From Chloroflexi bacterium UBA6019 (GTDB taxonomy: Bacteria; Chloroflexota; Dormibacteria; Dormibacterales; Dormibacteraceae), in contig DIZV01000183.1 in assembly GCA_002427995.1 (NCBI GenBank), positions 5,448-15,867 of the forward strand: a stretch of 10,420 bases of DNA, written 5' to 3'. A model generated the notes under the pieces. It was not told the DNA's origin. It saw only the letters and a list, made by a program, of their open reading frames with translations, and did no database searches. This document shows, in pieces, positions 1-5,565 of the stretch. Each line of letters begins with the position of its first letter. Position 1 is the first letter of the stretch. The translations under genes and the position numbers were made by a program.

Positions 1-21
1 CCGCCCGGGGGATTAGGGCGG
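1..21. repeat. GC-rich inverted repeat upstream of grpE
   Basis: CCGCCC (1-6) and GGGCGG (16-21) are perfect inverted copies around a 9-base loop. No T-run follows, so it is not a classical intrinsic terminator, and it may extend beyond the left edge. The 50 bases before grpE contain no CIRCE (HrcA) or HAIR (HspR) heat-shock operator and no clear Shine-Dalgarno sequence. If heat-shock control exists, its site lies further upstream. Confidence 0.3.
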
Positions 22-50
22 CTGAATCCCGGTAAGAATTAACCCAGCCA

Positions 51-530
51 ATGACCACAACCACTGATCTACGAGCGAAGATCGAGCAGCTGGAGGCGGA
101 GGCGCTGGACGCCACCAATCGATACCTCCGCCTCGCCGCCGACTTCGACAACTACAAGAAGCGAGTCCGGCAGGAGCAGGCCGAGACGGTCGAGCGCGCC
201 AACGCCGAGCTGGTGGCGAAGATGCTTCCCGTGGTGGACAACTTCCACCGCGTGATGGAGTCGGCGCCCGCGGAGGCTGACGACGCCTGGCTGAAGGGAG
301 TCCAGCTCACCCTGCAGCAGCTCGACGACCTCCTCCTCTCGATGGGAGTCTCGCCGATCGAGGCCATCGGCCAGCCCTTTGACCCGACCCTCCATGAGGC
401 GATCGGTCACGAAGAGTCCGACGAGCAGCCGGAGGATACCGTCATCACCGAGGTCCGGAAGGGTTATCGCCTGAACGAACGAGTGGTGCGACCGGCGTTG
501 GTGAGAGTGGCCCGACCCGTTGGCGATTAA
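51..530 (+). CDS. grpE: GrpE, nucleotide exchange factor of DnaK (Hsp70)
   Basis: The 159-residue product is GrpE, the cytoplasmic dimer that speeds ADP release from DnaK and so resets the Hsp70 folding cycle. An N-terminal long-helix/coiled-coil region covers roughly residues 5-60 and contains the family signature RLAADFDNYKKR. The C-terminal beta domain carries GVSPIEAIGQPFDPTLHEAI and ends with the typical hydrophobic stretch RPALVRVARP. It is somewhat shorter than E. coli GrpE (about 197 residues) because the disordered N-terminal extension is nearly absent. No good Shine-Dalgarno sequence precedes the ATG, and upstream bases are unusually A/T rich for this window (TAAGAATTAA, 33-42), so a very short or absent leader is possible. 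The gene overlaps dnaJ by 11 bases, implying co-expression. The identification is secure. Confidence 0.97.
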   Translation: MTTTTDLRAKIEQLEAEALDATNRYLRLAADFDNYKKRVRQEQAETVERANAELVAKMLPVVDNFHRVMESAPAEADDAWLKGVQLTLQQLDDLLLSMGVSPIEAIGQPFDPTLHEAIGHEESDEQPEDTVITEVRKGYRLNERVVRPALVRVARPVGD

Positions 531-1632
531 GCGGGACTATTACGAGGTCCTCGGCGTGAGCCGGGACTGCTCGCCCGAAGAGCTCAAGCGGATTTTCCGG
601 AAGCTTGCGATGGAGCTTCACCCAGATCGCAACCCGGGGAACACCGAATCCGAGGTTCGATTCAAGGAGGCGGCCGAGGCCTACCAGGTCCTCTCCGACC
701 CTGAACGTCGCCGCTCTTACGACATGTTCGGCCACGCCGGGGTCACGGCTGGCAGCGGCGAGGGATTCGAAGGCTTTGGTTTCGGGGACATCTTCGACGC
801 GTTTTTCGGCAACGGGTTCTCCGGCCGCGGTCAGAGCCGGAACGTTCGCGGCTCCGACCTCCGTTACGACCTGACGATCGCCTTCGAAGAGGCCTACGGC
901 GGGGTCGAGAAAGACATCGAGGTGCCCCGGCTGGTGGTCTGCGACAAATGCTCCGGCAACGGTGCTGAGCCCGGTACCTCCGTCGAGACCTGCGGTACCT
1001 GCGGCGGTAACGGCCAGGTCCGTCGTGCCGCGCAGTCGATCTTCGGCCAGGTCGTCAACGTGGTCAGCTGCCCCGCCTGCTCGGGGCAGGGTCGGATCGT
1101 GCGAGTCCCCTGCACCGGGTGCCGCGGCCAGGGACGGGTGGAGAAGACCAAGCGGCTCAACCTCCGGATTCCGGCGGGCGTCGACACCGGCTCTCAGATC
1201 CGCCTGACCGGTGAGGGTGAGGCCGGCGTTCGCGGCGGCTCCCCGGGCGACCTCTACGTGGTGATTCGGGTCAAGCCGCATCAGCAGCTGACGCGGCGCG
1301 ACCAGGACCTCATCTACGAGCTCAAGCTCAACATGGTCCAGGCGGCGCTGGGGGACCGGATCGAGGTCCCCACCGTCGATGGGCCGGTCGAGGTATCGAT
1401 TCCACCCGGGACCCAGTACGGCCAGACCTTCCGCCTCGGAGGAAAGGGCATTCCCCACGTCAGGACGGGGCGCCGCGGCGACCAATTCGTCGTCGCGCAA
1501 GTCGTCGTCCCCAAGGACTTGACGGGTGACCAGAAGGCGCTTTTGAAGCAGGTGGGCGGGCTTACCGGCAAGCCGGAGCGGGTCGGCAAGGGTTTCTTCG
1601 ACAAGCTGCGGCAGGCGATCAGCCTCGACTGA
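520..1632 (+). CDS. dnaJ: DnaJ (Hsp40) co-chaperone, type I
   Basis: The 370-residue product is a full-length class I DnaJ, which delivers unfolded clients to DnaK and stimulates its ATPase. The J domain covers about residues 5-70, with the HPD triad at 34-36. A Gly/Phe-rich linker (about 75-112) follows, including GFEGFGFGDIFDAFFGNGF. The zinc-binding domain has four CxxCxGxG repeats, with cysteine pairs at 141/144, 158/161, 184/187 and 198/201. Two beta-sandwich substrate-binding and dimerisation domains complete it. The start is TTG at 520, inside the end of grpE. It is chosen because it places MAIKRDYYEVLG, the usual DnaJ N-terminus, at the beginning, and no ATG is available there. The GA-rich stretch GGTGAGAGTGG (about 500-510) is a weak ribosome site, so translational coupling to grpE is likely. 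Length and domain order match E. coli DnaJ (376 residues). Confidence 0.98.
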   Translation: MAIKRDYYEVLGVSRDCSPEELKRIFRKLAMELHPDRNPGNTESEVRFKEAAEAYQVLSDPERRRSYDMFGHAGVTAGSGEGFEGFGFGDIFDAFFGNGFSGRGQSRNVRGSDLRYDLTIAFEEAYGGVEKDIEVPRLVVCDKCSGNGAEPGTSVETCGTCGGNGQVRRAAQSIFGQVVNVVSCPACSGQGRIVRVPCTGCRGQGRVEKTKRLNLRIPAGVDTGSQIRLTGEGEAGVRGGSPGDLYVVIRVKPHQQLTRRDQDLIYELKLNMVQAALGDRIEVPTVDGPVEVSIPPGTQYGQTFRLGGKGIPHVRTGRRGDQFVVAQVVVPKDLTGDQKALLKQVGGLTGKPERVGKGFFDKLRQAISLD

Positions 1633-1684
1633 AAAGCAACCTGGAAAGAGGACGCCCGATCACCTAACATGGCGAAATCGGAAA

Positions 1685-1705
1685 GCGCCGAAACATTTTT
1701 GGCGC
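1685..1705 (+). repeat. Strong hairpin in the dnaJ-downstream leader
   Basis: GCGCCGAAA (1685-1693) pairs with TTTTGGCGC (1697-1705) across a CAT loop. This gives a 9-pair stem with a single G-U wobble. It lies 52 bases past the dnaJ stop and 31 bases before the small ORF at 1737. An 8-base palindrome (CGGATCCG, 1705-1712) and a short GTTTTC follow, not a long T-run. It could be a weak terminator or attenuator after dnaJ, an mRNA 3'-end stabiliser, or the first hairpin of a regulatory leader for the next ORF. The pairing is read directly; the function is inferred. Confidence 0.55.
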
Positions 1706-1706
1706 G

Positions 1707-1732
1707 GATCCGGTTTTCAAGAGCAAAGGATC
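1707..1732 (+). promoter_or_regulatory. Possible Shine-Dalgarno-masking stem upstream of the 58-residue ORF
   Basis: The ribosome site AAAGGA (1725-1730), six bases before the ATG at 1737, can be sequestered. GATCC (1707-1711) pairs with GGATC (1728-1732), and after a GG bulge TTT (1714-1716) pairs with AAA (1725-1727). A Shine-Dalgarno closed by U-rich pairing next to a more stable upstream hairpin resembles the layout of RNA thermometers, and the position directly behind grpE-dnaJ makes heat control conceivable. The stem is short and bulged, so this is a candidate only. Confidence 0.25.
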
Positions 1733-1736
1733 TTTC

Positions 1737-1913
1737 ATGGGCAACCACACCATCGATCTCGAACTCACGCGTGCCGAGGTCGAGGTCCGCGAACTGGAAG
1801 CACGCCTGCGGGTCGTGCCCATGAACGACGGCGCCCTTCTGACCGCCCTTGAGCGGGCGCTGGCGCTTAAGCGCGACCGGCTGCAGCGCCTCCGCTCCCA
1901 GCACCAGGCCTAG
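1737..1913 (+). CDS. Small helical hypothetical protein (58 residues)
   Basis: This short ORF follows dnaJ by 104 bases. It has a good ribosome site (AAAGGA at 1725-1730, six bases before ATG). The 58-residue product begins MGNHTIDLELTRAEVEVREL and ends QRLRSQHQA. Two charged amphipathic helical stretches (about 6-26 and 33-56) are rich in Leu, Glu and Arg and separated by VPMNDG, suggesting a helical hairpin or small coiled coil. There is no signal peptide, membrane segment or cysteine. Third codon positions are mostly G/C like the neighbours, which supports real coding. I do not recognise a family. Placement suggests co-transcription with grpE-dnaJ, but the hairpin at 1685-1705 may separate it. 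It may be overlooked in automated annotation because of its size. Confidence 0.6.
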   Translation: MGNHTIDLELTRAEVEVRELEARLRVVPMNDGALLTALERALALKRDRLQRLRSQHQA

Positions 1914-1990
1914 ACTCAGGGCCCGTTGCGGCCCGCCAGGGGGGTGTCGGCCCCGGGTTGCCGAGTTCGACTGTGAAAGCATGATCCCGC

Positions 1991-2842
1991 ATGGTCGCAA
2001 CCAGGATCCTGATCACGGGCGGGTCGGGCCAGCTGGCTCGTGATCTGGCAGAGCTCTTACCCGGTAGCTCGGCGCCGTCCAGGGAGGAACTTGACGTTAC
2101 GAACCTTGAGCGAGTGCGCCGCGAAATCACGAGCAAGAGCATCGAGCTCGTTTTCAACTGCGCCGCCTACAACGCGGTGGACGGCGCTGAAGAGGCGCCG
2201 GCGGCGGCCAGGGCCGTCAATGCGGTGGGCGCCGGCAATGTCGCCCGTGCCTGTCGCGATTCGGGGGCGAGACTCGTCCACTTCTCGACCAATTATGTGT
2301 TCGGCGGGAGTCTCGATCGACCCTACGTCGAAACCGACGACCCTGATCCCACCAGCGTTTATGGGCAGTCGAAACGCGACGGAGAGATCCAGGTTCTGAC
2401 GGAGTTGCCGACGGCTCTGGTGATAAGGAGCTCGGGGCTCTTCGGCCGCGGCGGCTCGGCGGTCAAGGGTGGCAGCTTCCCCGACCGGTTGCTCGCGCGG
2501 GCGCGGAGCGGGCCAGAACTGGGCGTGGTGGACGACCAGCGCTTGAACCCCACCTTCACCGGGCACCTCGCCCGCGCTTCGATCGCTGCCGCGGAGGCGG
2601 GGTCAACCGGACTGCTCCACCTGGTGGCGGCCGGGTGTTGCTCCTACTATGAATTCGCTCTCGAGATCCTTCGACTTGTGAGCCTCAACAACGTGGTGAA
2701 GCGAACCCTGACCGAGAGCAGACCGGGTGTCGCGAGACGGCCGCTCAATGGCTGCCTGCTCTCGAACCGCAGCAGCCCGCTGCCCGCCTGGCAGAACGGC
2801 ATTGCGGAATACCTGGAATCGAACTTCACGAGCGCTGCGTGA
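1991..2842 (+). CDS. RmlD-like NAD(P)-dependent dTDP-4-dehydrorhamnose reductase family protein
   Basis: The 283-residue product is an extended short-chain dehydrogenase of the RmlD type. That family reduces dTDP-4-keto-L-rhamnose in dTDP-L-rhamnose synthesis, or a related nucleotide sugar. The N-terminus has a Rossmann nucleotide-binding loop TGGSGQLA (9-16). The segment CAAYNAVDGAEEAP matches the family's A-x-T-x-VD-x-AE region. The catalytic Tyr and Lys appear as YGQSK (Y124, K128), with Thr100 in STNYVFGG. RmlD enzymes usually read STDYVFDG here, so the Asp after Thr has become Asn and a later Asp has become Gly. No rmlA, rmlB or rmlC lies nearby, so the substrate is uncertain. ATG 1991 is chosen because it sits just before the Rossmann strand; no Shine-Dalgarno is visible. 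The stop overlaps the next start by 4 bases, so it is coupled to the ferritin-like/VIT gene. The family call is firm, the exact reaction is not. Confidence 0.85.
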   Translation: MVATRILITGGSGQLARDLAELLPGSSAPSREELDVTNLERVRREITSKSIELVFNCAAYNAVDGAEEAPAAARAVNAVGAGNVARACRDSGARLVHFSTNYVFGGSLDRPYVETDDPDPTSVYGQSKRDGEIQVLTELPTALVIRSSGLFGRGGSAVKGGSFPDRLLARARSGPELGVVDDQRLNPTFTGHLARASIAAAEAGSTGLLHLVAAGCCSYYEFALEILRLVSLNNVVKRTLTESRPGVARRPLNGCLLSNRSSPLPAWQNGIAEYLESNFTSAA

Positions 2843-3951
2843 AGGTCGGCTCAGCACCCGGGCTGCTGGTCAATTGGGAGCGCGAGGCGCGGATGGCCGC
2901 GGTCTACGGCGAGCTGGCGCGCGTCGCCCGCCAGCCCGTCACCAAAAAGCAACTGGAGCGAATGGCGGCCGACGAGGGCCGGCACGCGGAAGCCTGGGCG
3001 GGCTATCTGGCGGAGCACGGCATACCGCTTCCCCAAACCCGGCGCTCGCCGGCTGTCGGAGCGCTCGGCCTTCTCGCCACCGTGATCGGGGTGGGCCCGG
3101 TCATGTCGATGGCCGGTCTCGCCGAGGGCCGGATCCTGCGCTCCTACCTCGGTCAGATGACCGAGCTGGAGGACGACGGCGCCAAGACCATCCTGCGCGA
3201 GCTGATTCCGGAGGAATCGGCCCACGCGAGGAGCGAGGGAGAGAGCCCGGGCGAAAGCTGGCATGGCGGCGGGGTCGAAAGCATCCGCAACGTGATCTAC
3301 GGCGTCAACGACGGGCTGACGGCGACCCTCGGCGTCCTGGCCGGAGTTGGCGGGGCGACCGTGGACCCGCATGTCGTGCTGGTGGGTGGACTTGCCGCCA
3401 TGACAGCCTCTGGCGTGTCGATGGCCGGCGGCGCCTACCTGGCGACCAAGTCACAACGGGAGATCTACGAAGAGCAACTTGCCCGAGAGGCCGCCGAGAT
3501 TGAAGCTATGCCCGAGCTTGAGCGAGCGGAGCTGAAGGGCATCTACCGGGCCAAGGGACTGACCGAGGCCGAGGCAGAGACGATCGTGGCCCGCATCACG
3601 CGGGACAAGAAGATCTGGCTTGAGACCCAGGCGCGCGAGGAGCTTGGGCTCGACGCCGGCCAGTTCGAGGACCCCATGCGCGAGGCCGTCGTGGCCGGTG
3701 TCGCCACCCTGTTCGGCGGACTCATCCCCGTCGTGGGGTACGTGATCGGGCGAGCGGTCGCCGGCTCGCACCCGCTCCTGGCGCTGTTCATCACGGCGGT
3801 CATCTGCGTGGCCTGCCTCTTCGCCATGGGCGCCGCCCGCACCTTCTTCACCGGCAAGAACGCTCTCCGTTCCGGCCTTGAGATGACGCTCGTGGGAAGC
3901 GGAGTGGCGGTGCTCACCTACGCCGTCGGCTATGCCTTCCGGGCCGCCTGA
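2839..3951 (+). CDS. mbfA: Ferritin-like (rubrerythrin) domain fused to VIT1/CCC1 membrane transporter, MbfA-type iron exporter
   Basis: The 370-residue protein joins an N-terminal ferritin-like four-helix domain (about 10-135) to a C-terminal VIT1/CCC1 transporter (about 145-370). The di-iron ligand set looks complete: Glu16, Glu46-x-x-His49, Glu96 and Glu126-x-x-His129. The transporter part starts at GVESIRNVIYGVNDGLTATL. It has two membrane helices (about 154-172 and 178-202), a Glu-rich cytosolic metal-binding helical region (about 206-275), and three more hydrophobic spans (about 282-305, 312-335 and 348-368). In rhizobial MbfA this architecture exports iron and protects against iron and peroxide stress; Mn2+ is an alternative substrate for VIT relatives. 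The GTG start overlaps the rmlD-like stop (GTGA) and is favoured over Met19 because Glu16 is needed for the metal site. No iron-regulator box is evident. The domain call is secure; the metal is inferred. Confidence 0.92.
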   Translation: MKVGSAPGLLVNWEREARMAAVYGELARVARQPVTKKQLERMAADEGRHAEAWAGYLAEHGIPLPQTRRSPAVGALGLLATVIGVGPVMSMAGLAEGRILRSYLGQMTELEDDGAKTILRELIPEESAHARSEGESPGESWHGGGVESIRNVIYGVNDGLTATLGVLAGVGGATVDPHVVLVGGLAAMTASGVSMAGGAYLATKSQREIYEEQLAREAAEIEAMPELERAELKGIYRAKGLTEAEAETIVARITRDKKIWLETQAREELGLDAGQFEDPMREAVVAGVATLFGGLIPVVGYVIGRAVAGSHPLLALFITAVICVACLFAMGAARTFFTGKNALRSGLEMTLVGSGVAVLTYAVGYAFRAA

Positions 3952-3963
3952 GCTACAGAGAGG

Positions 3964-4341
3964 CTATTGCCCGGTGATCCAACCCCGGACGAATGCGATC
4001 AGGACGATCCAACAGGCCGCCGCCAGAAACACGGCCTCTCGCGCCTTCGACTGGTGGCCGGACACCGAGTAGAAATAGAGCCCGGGCAGGAAGAGCACCG
4101 CGAACACCCCATAGACGAGGTGCAGTGGGTTGTTCAACCGCGCCCCGAGCAGCAGGTTGACGACGCCGAGCAGTCCCTGCACCGCCGTGAGGCCGCAGAG
4201 CATCAGGTAGGCGGAGCGGAAGCCGCCGCTGACCGCCTTGTGGCGGATGTACTGATAGCTGCCCCAGCCGGCAAGGAGCAGGGCGAAGAGGATCTCCGCC
4301 AGCGCGAACCGGGCGTGGAGGAAGAGGATCAGTTGAGACAC
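3964..4341 (-). CDS. Small four-helix integral membrane protein, unknown function
   Basis: The 125-residue product on the minus strand is very hydrophobic. It has four predicted membrane helices at about residues 10-31, 44-66, 74-93 and 103-122. Recognisable elements are LHARFALAE in helix 1, a TAVQGLLG run in helix 2 and PLHLVYG at the start of helix 3. Its two intramembrane-edge histidines (LHA and LHLVYG) could bind a cofactor, but no family function is known to me. Similar short membrane proteins with a lone conserved H-x-x-YG element occur in high-GC Gram-positives. The start is GTG (complement of 4339-4341), with no obvious Shine-Dalgarno. It converges on the ferritin/VIT gene with only 12 bases between the stops and diverges from ybeY with a 56-base gap. 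Those helices and the clean frame make it more likely real than the overlapping long frame on the other strand. Confidence 0.8.
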   Translation of the reverse strand: MSQLILFLHARFALAEILFALLLAGWGSYQYIRHKAVSGGFRSAYLMLCGLTAVQGLLGVVNLLLGARLNNPLHLVYGVFAVLFLPGLYFYSVSGHQSKAREAVFLAAACWIVLIAFVRGWITGQ

Positions 4342-4353
4342 GGCGTCAGGGTA

Positions 4354-4370
4354 CCCGGAGGCAGTCCGGG
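4354..4370. repeat. Inverted repeat in the divergent intergenic region
   Basis: CCCGGA (4354-4359) and TCCGGG (4365-4370) form a perfect 6-5-6 inverted repeat in the only 56 bases separating the divergent membrane-protein gene and ybeY. It sits where an operator could affect both promoters. In this GC-rich sequence such repeats arise by chance fairly often, so a regulatory role is only a possibility. Confidence 0.3.
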
Positions 4371-4381
4371 AGTGGTCGACG

Positions 4382-4387
4382 TAATCT
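4382..4387 (+). promoter_or_regulatory. Candidate -10 element for a leaderless ybeY transcript
   Basis: TAATCT fits the TANNNT -10 pattern and ends 10 bases before the ybeY ATG. Transcription would then begin within about 1-4 bases of the start codon. This agrees with the absence of any Shine-Dalgarno sequence before ybeY. No convincing -35 hexamer is present. Leaderless genes with this arrangement are common in Actinobacteria and Deinococcus; here it is inference. Confidence 0.3.
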
Positions 4388-4397
4388 CCTCGCCGAA

Positions 4398-4853
4398 ATG
4401 GTCGTCGTCCAGAACGCCGCGCGAGCCCCGATCCCGCGCGGTCGCGTTCGCGCCGTGCTCGCCGGGGCAGGCCAGGTGGCCGAGATCGGAGCTCGGCTTC
4501 CGGAAGGTGGTTGGGGGCTCGCGGTTCGGATCTCGGGAGACGGCGAGCTCCGGCGACTCAACCGGCAGTTCCTGGGGGAGGATCGGCCGACCGACGTGCT
4601 CTCCTTTCCTTCCGGCGACCGCGGCCTGGGCGTCCATCTGGGGGATATCGTCATCTCCTGGCCGGCGGTCGTTCGGCAGGCGGCCCAGTACGGCCACCCG
4701 GAGGAGACCGAACTGGCCCTGCTGGCCGTACATGGTTTCCTGCACGTGCTCGGCTGGGACCACGCCGGCGCTGACGAAGAGGCCGAGATGGGCCGCCTCA
4801 CGCTCGCCGCTCTGCGGCGGTCGGACGTCCACATCGCTCCCGGCCGGCTTTGA
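4398..4853 (+). CDS. ybeY: YbeY, endoribonuclease for rRNA maturation
   Basis: The 151-residue product is YbeY (UPF0054), a zinc-dependent single-strand endoribonuclease. It acts in 16S rRNA 3'-end maturation and late 30S quality control in the cytoplasm. The signature HGFLHVLGWDH gives the three metal-binding histidines His112, His116 and His122. The upstream family strand LNRQFLGEDRPTDVLSFP is also clear, and GDIVIS follows it. Size equals the typical 150-170 residues. ATG 4398 is the only usable start in frame; no ribosome site precedes it. It is the first gene of the + strand run that continues with pth and mfd. In many bacteria ybeY sits beside phoH or era; here it is next to another translation-maintenance gene, pth. 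The identification is secure. Confidence 0.95.
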   Translation: MVVVQNAARAPIPRGRVRAVLAGAGQVAEIGARLPEGGWGLAVRISGDGELRRLNRQFLGEDRPTDVLSFPSGDRGLGVHLGDIVISWPAVVRQAAQYGHPEETELALLAVHGFLHVLGWDHAGADEEAEMGRLTLAALRRSDVHIAPGRL

Positions 4854-4854
4854 A

Positions 4855-4869
4855 CCGGGCCTCGCCCGG
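4855..4869 (+). repeat. Hairpin just after ybeY
   Basis: CCGGGC (4855-4860), loop CTC, then GCCCGG (4864-4869) form a perfect 6-pair GC stem two bases after the ybeY stop. No T-run follows, so efficient intrinsic termination is unlikely; it may stabilise the mRNA end or cause weak attenuation. A second small stem, GCGGC-TTC-GCCGC (4903-4915), follows. The 118-base gap up to pth contains no other gene I can support. Confidence 0.35.
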
Positions 4870-4971
4870 GTAGGCTTAAAGACCGGAATCAAAGATGGGT
4901 CAGCGGCTTCGCCGCGGGCCTTGGCGCGTCTATTCGCAGGCGTGCTGACGGAAGAGCAAAGAAGGAAGGAT

Positions 4972-5565
4972 TTGGACAATCTTTTGATCGTGGGCCTGGG
5001 AAATCCGGGGTCCGAGTACGCGGGAACGCGGCACAACCTCGGCGCCGAGTGCCTCTCGCTTCTGGCCGAGCGGCTTGGAGCCAGCTTGACTCGCAAGCGG
5101 TGGAGGTCGCTGGTGGGCTTCGCCGACCTCGTGCCGGACCGTCGGGTCTGGCTGGTCTGGCCCCAGACCTATGTCAACCAGAGCGGCCAGGCGGTCGCGG
5201 CGGCGGCCCGGGATCTGGGGTTGGTGGCCGGGTCGGTCTGGGCCGTGTACGACGAGCTCGACCTGCCGCTCTGCCGGCTGCGAATCCGCCTCGGCGGCTC
5301 GGCGGCAGGCCACAACGGGGTCTCGTCCATCATGAGCTCCCTCAAGACCCACGAGTTCGTCCGCTTTCGAGTCGGCGTCGGGAGACCCGATGGTGATGGC
5401 GTGCGCTACGTGCTGGGACGCTTTGGAAAGCGGGAGGCCGAAGCGCTCGACAAGGTCCGCTCGGGCGTGGTTGATGCCCTCGAGCTGGCGCTCCAAGTGG
5501 GCGTCCAAGCGGCCATGGACAGGTACAACCGACACGGCTCGCTGGACTGCGAGGAGATCCCATGA
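4972..5565 (+). CDS. pth: Peptidyl-tRNA hydrolase
   Basis: The 197-residue product is bacterial Pth, which cleaves the ester bond in peptidyl-tRNAs that drop off the ribosome and so recycles tRNA. It begins with the family signature LLIVGLGNPGSEY and TRHNLG. Catalytic and substrate residues align exactly one position after E. coli: Asn11, His21, Asn69 (in YVNQSG), Asp94 (in YDELDLPL) and Asn115 (in GHNGVSS). The frame stays open far upstream, so the start was chosen by motif. TTG 4972 lies just after GAAGGAAGGA (4961-4970), an excellent ribosome site, and gives MDNLLIVGLGNPG. GTG 4942 is a less likely alternative. The stop overlaps the mfd start by 4 bases (ATGA), indicating coupling. Function is certain; the start is likely. 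Confidence 0.96.
   Translation: MDNLLIVGLGNPGSEYAGTRHNLGAECLSLLAERLGASLTRKRWRSLVGFADLVPDRRVWLVWPQTYVNQSGQAVAAAARDLGLVAGSVWAVYDELDLPLCRLRIRLGGSAAGHNGVSSIMSSLKTHEFVRFRVGVGRPDGDGVRYVLGRFGKREAEALDKVRSGVVDALELALQVGVQAAMDRYNRHGSLDCEEIP

Noticed and set aside
1..42. Possible C-terminus of an upstream gene ending at TAA 40-42 in frame 1 (or TAG 14-16 in frame 2)
   Set aside because: Fourteen codons without recognisable DnaK or HrcA tail features cannot be assigned, and part of the stretch forms an inverted repeat.
445..1500. A 351-codon minus-strand open frame opposite dnaJ
   Set aside because: It is the antisense shadow of dnaJ, low in lysine and without known motifs; dnaJ is unambiguous on the other strand.
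1669..1823. An alternative short ORF starting at ATG 1669, overlapping the 58-residue ORF in another frame
   Set aside because: It has no ribosome site, covers the hairpin region, and its later part is the Ser/Arg-rich out-of-frame reading of the better-supported ORF at 1737.
1914..1990. Terminator or promoter between the small ORF and the rmlD-like gene
   Set aside because: The stretch is G/C-rich with several overlapping GGGCC/GGCCC runs, but has no stable stem followed by T residues. TTGCCG (1958-1963) has no acceptable -10 at the right distance.
2727..3503. A 258-codon plus-strand frame overlapping the rmlD-like and ferritin-VIT genes
   Set aside because: Its translation is an Arg/Gly/Pro-rich shadow with no motif, whereas the other frame carries the complete ferritin-like and VIT domains.
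3967..4971. The long upstream part of the pth reading frame, which could be taken as an N-terminal extension giving a 532-residue fusion
   Set aside because: It runs antisense to the four-helix membrane protein and out of frame through ybeY. Homology begins only at LLIVGLGNPG, and a strong ribosome site precedes TTG 4972.
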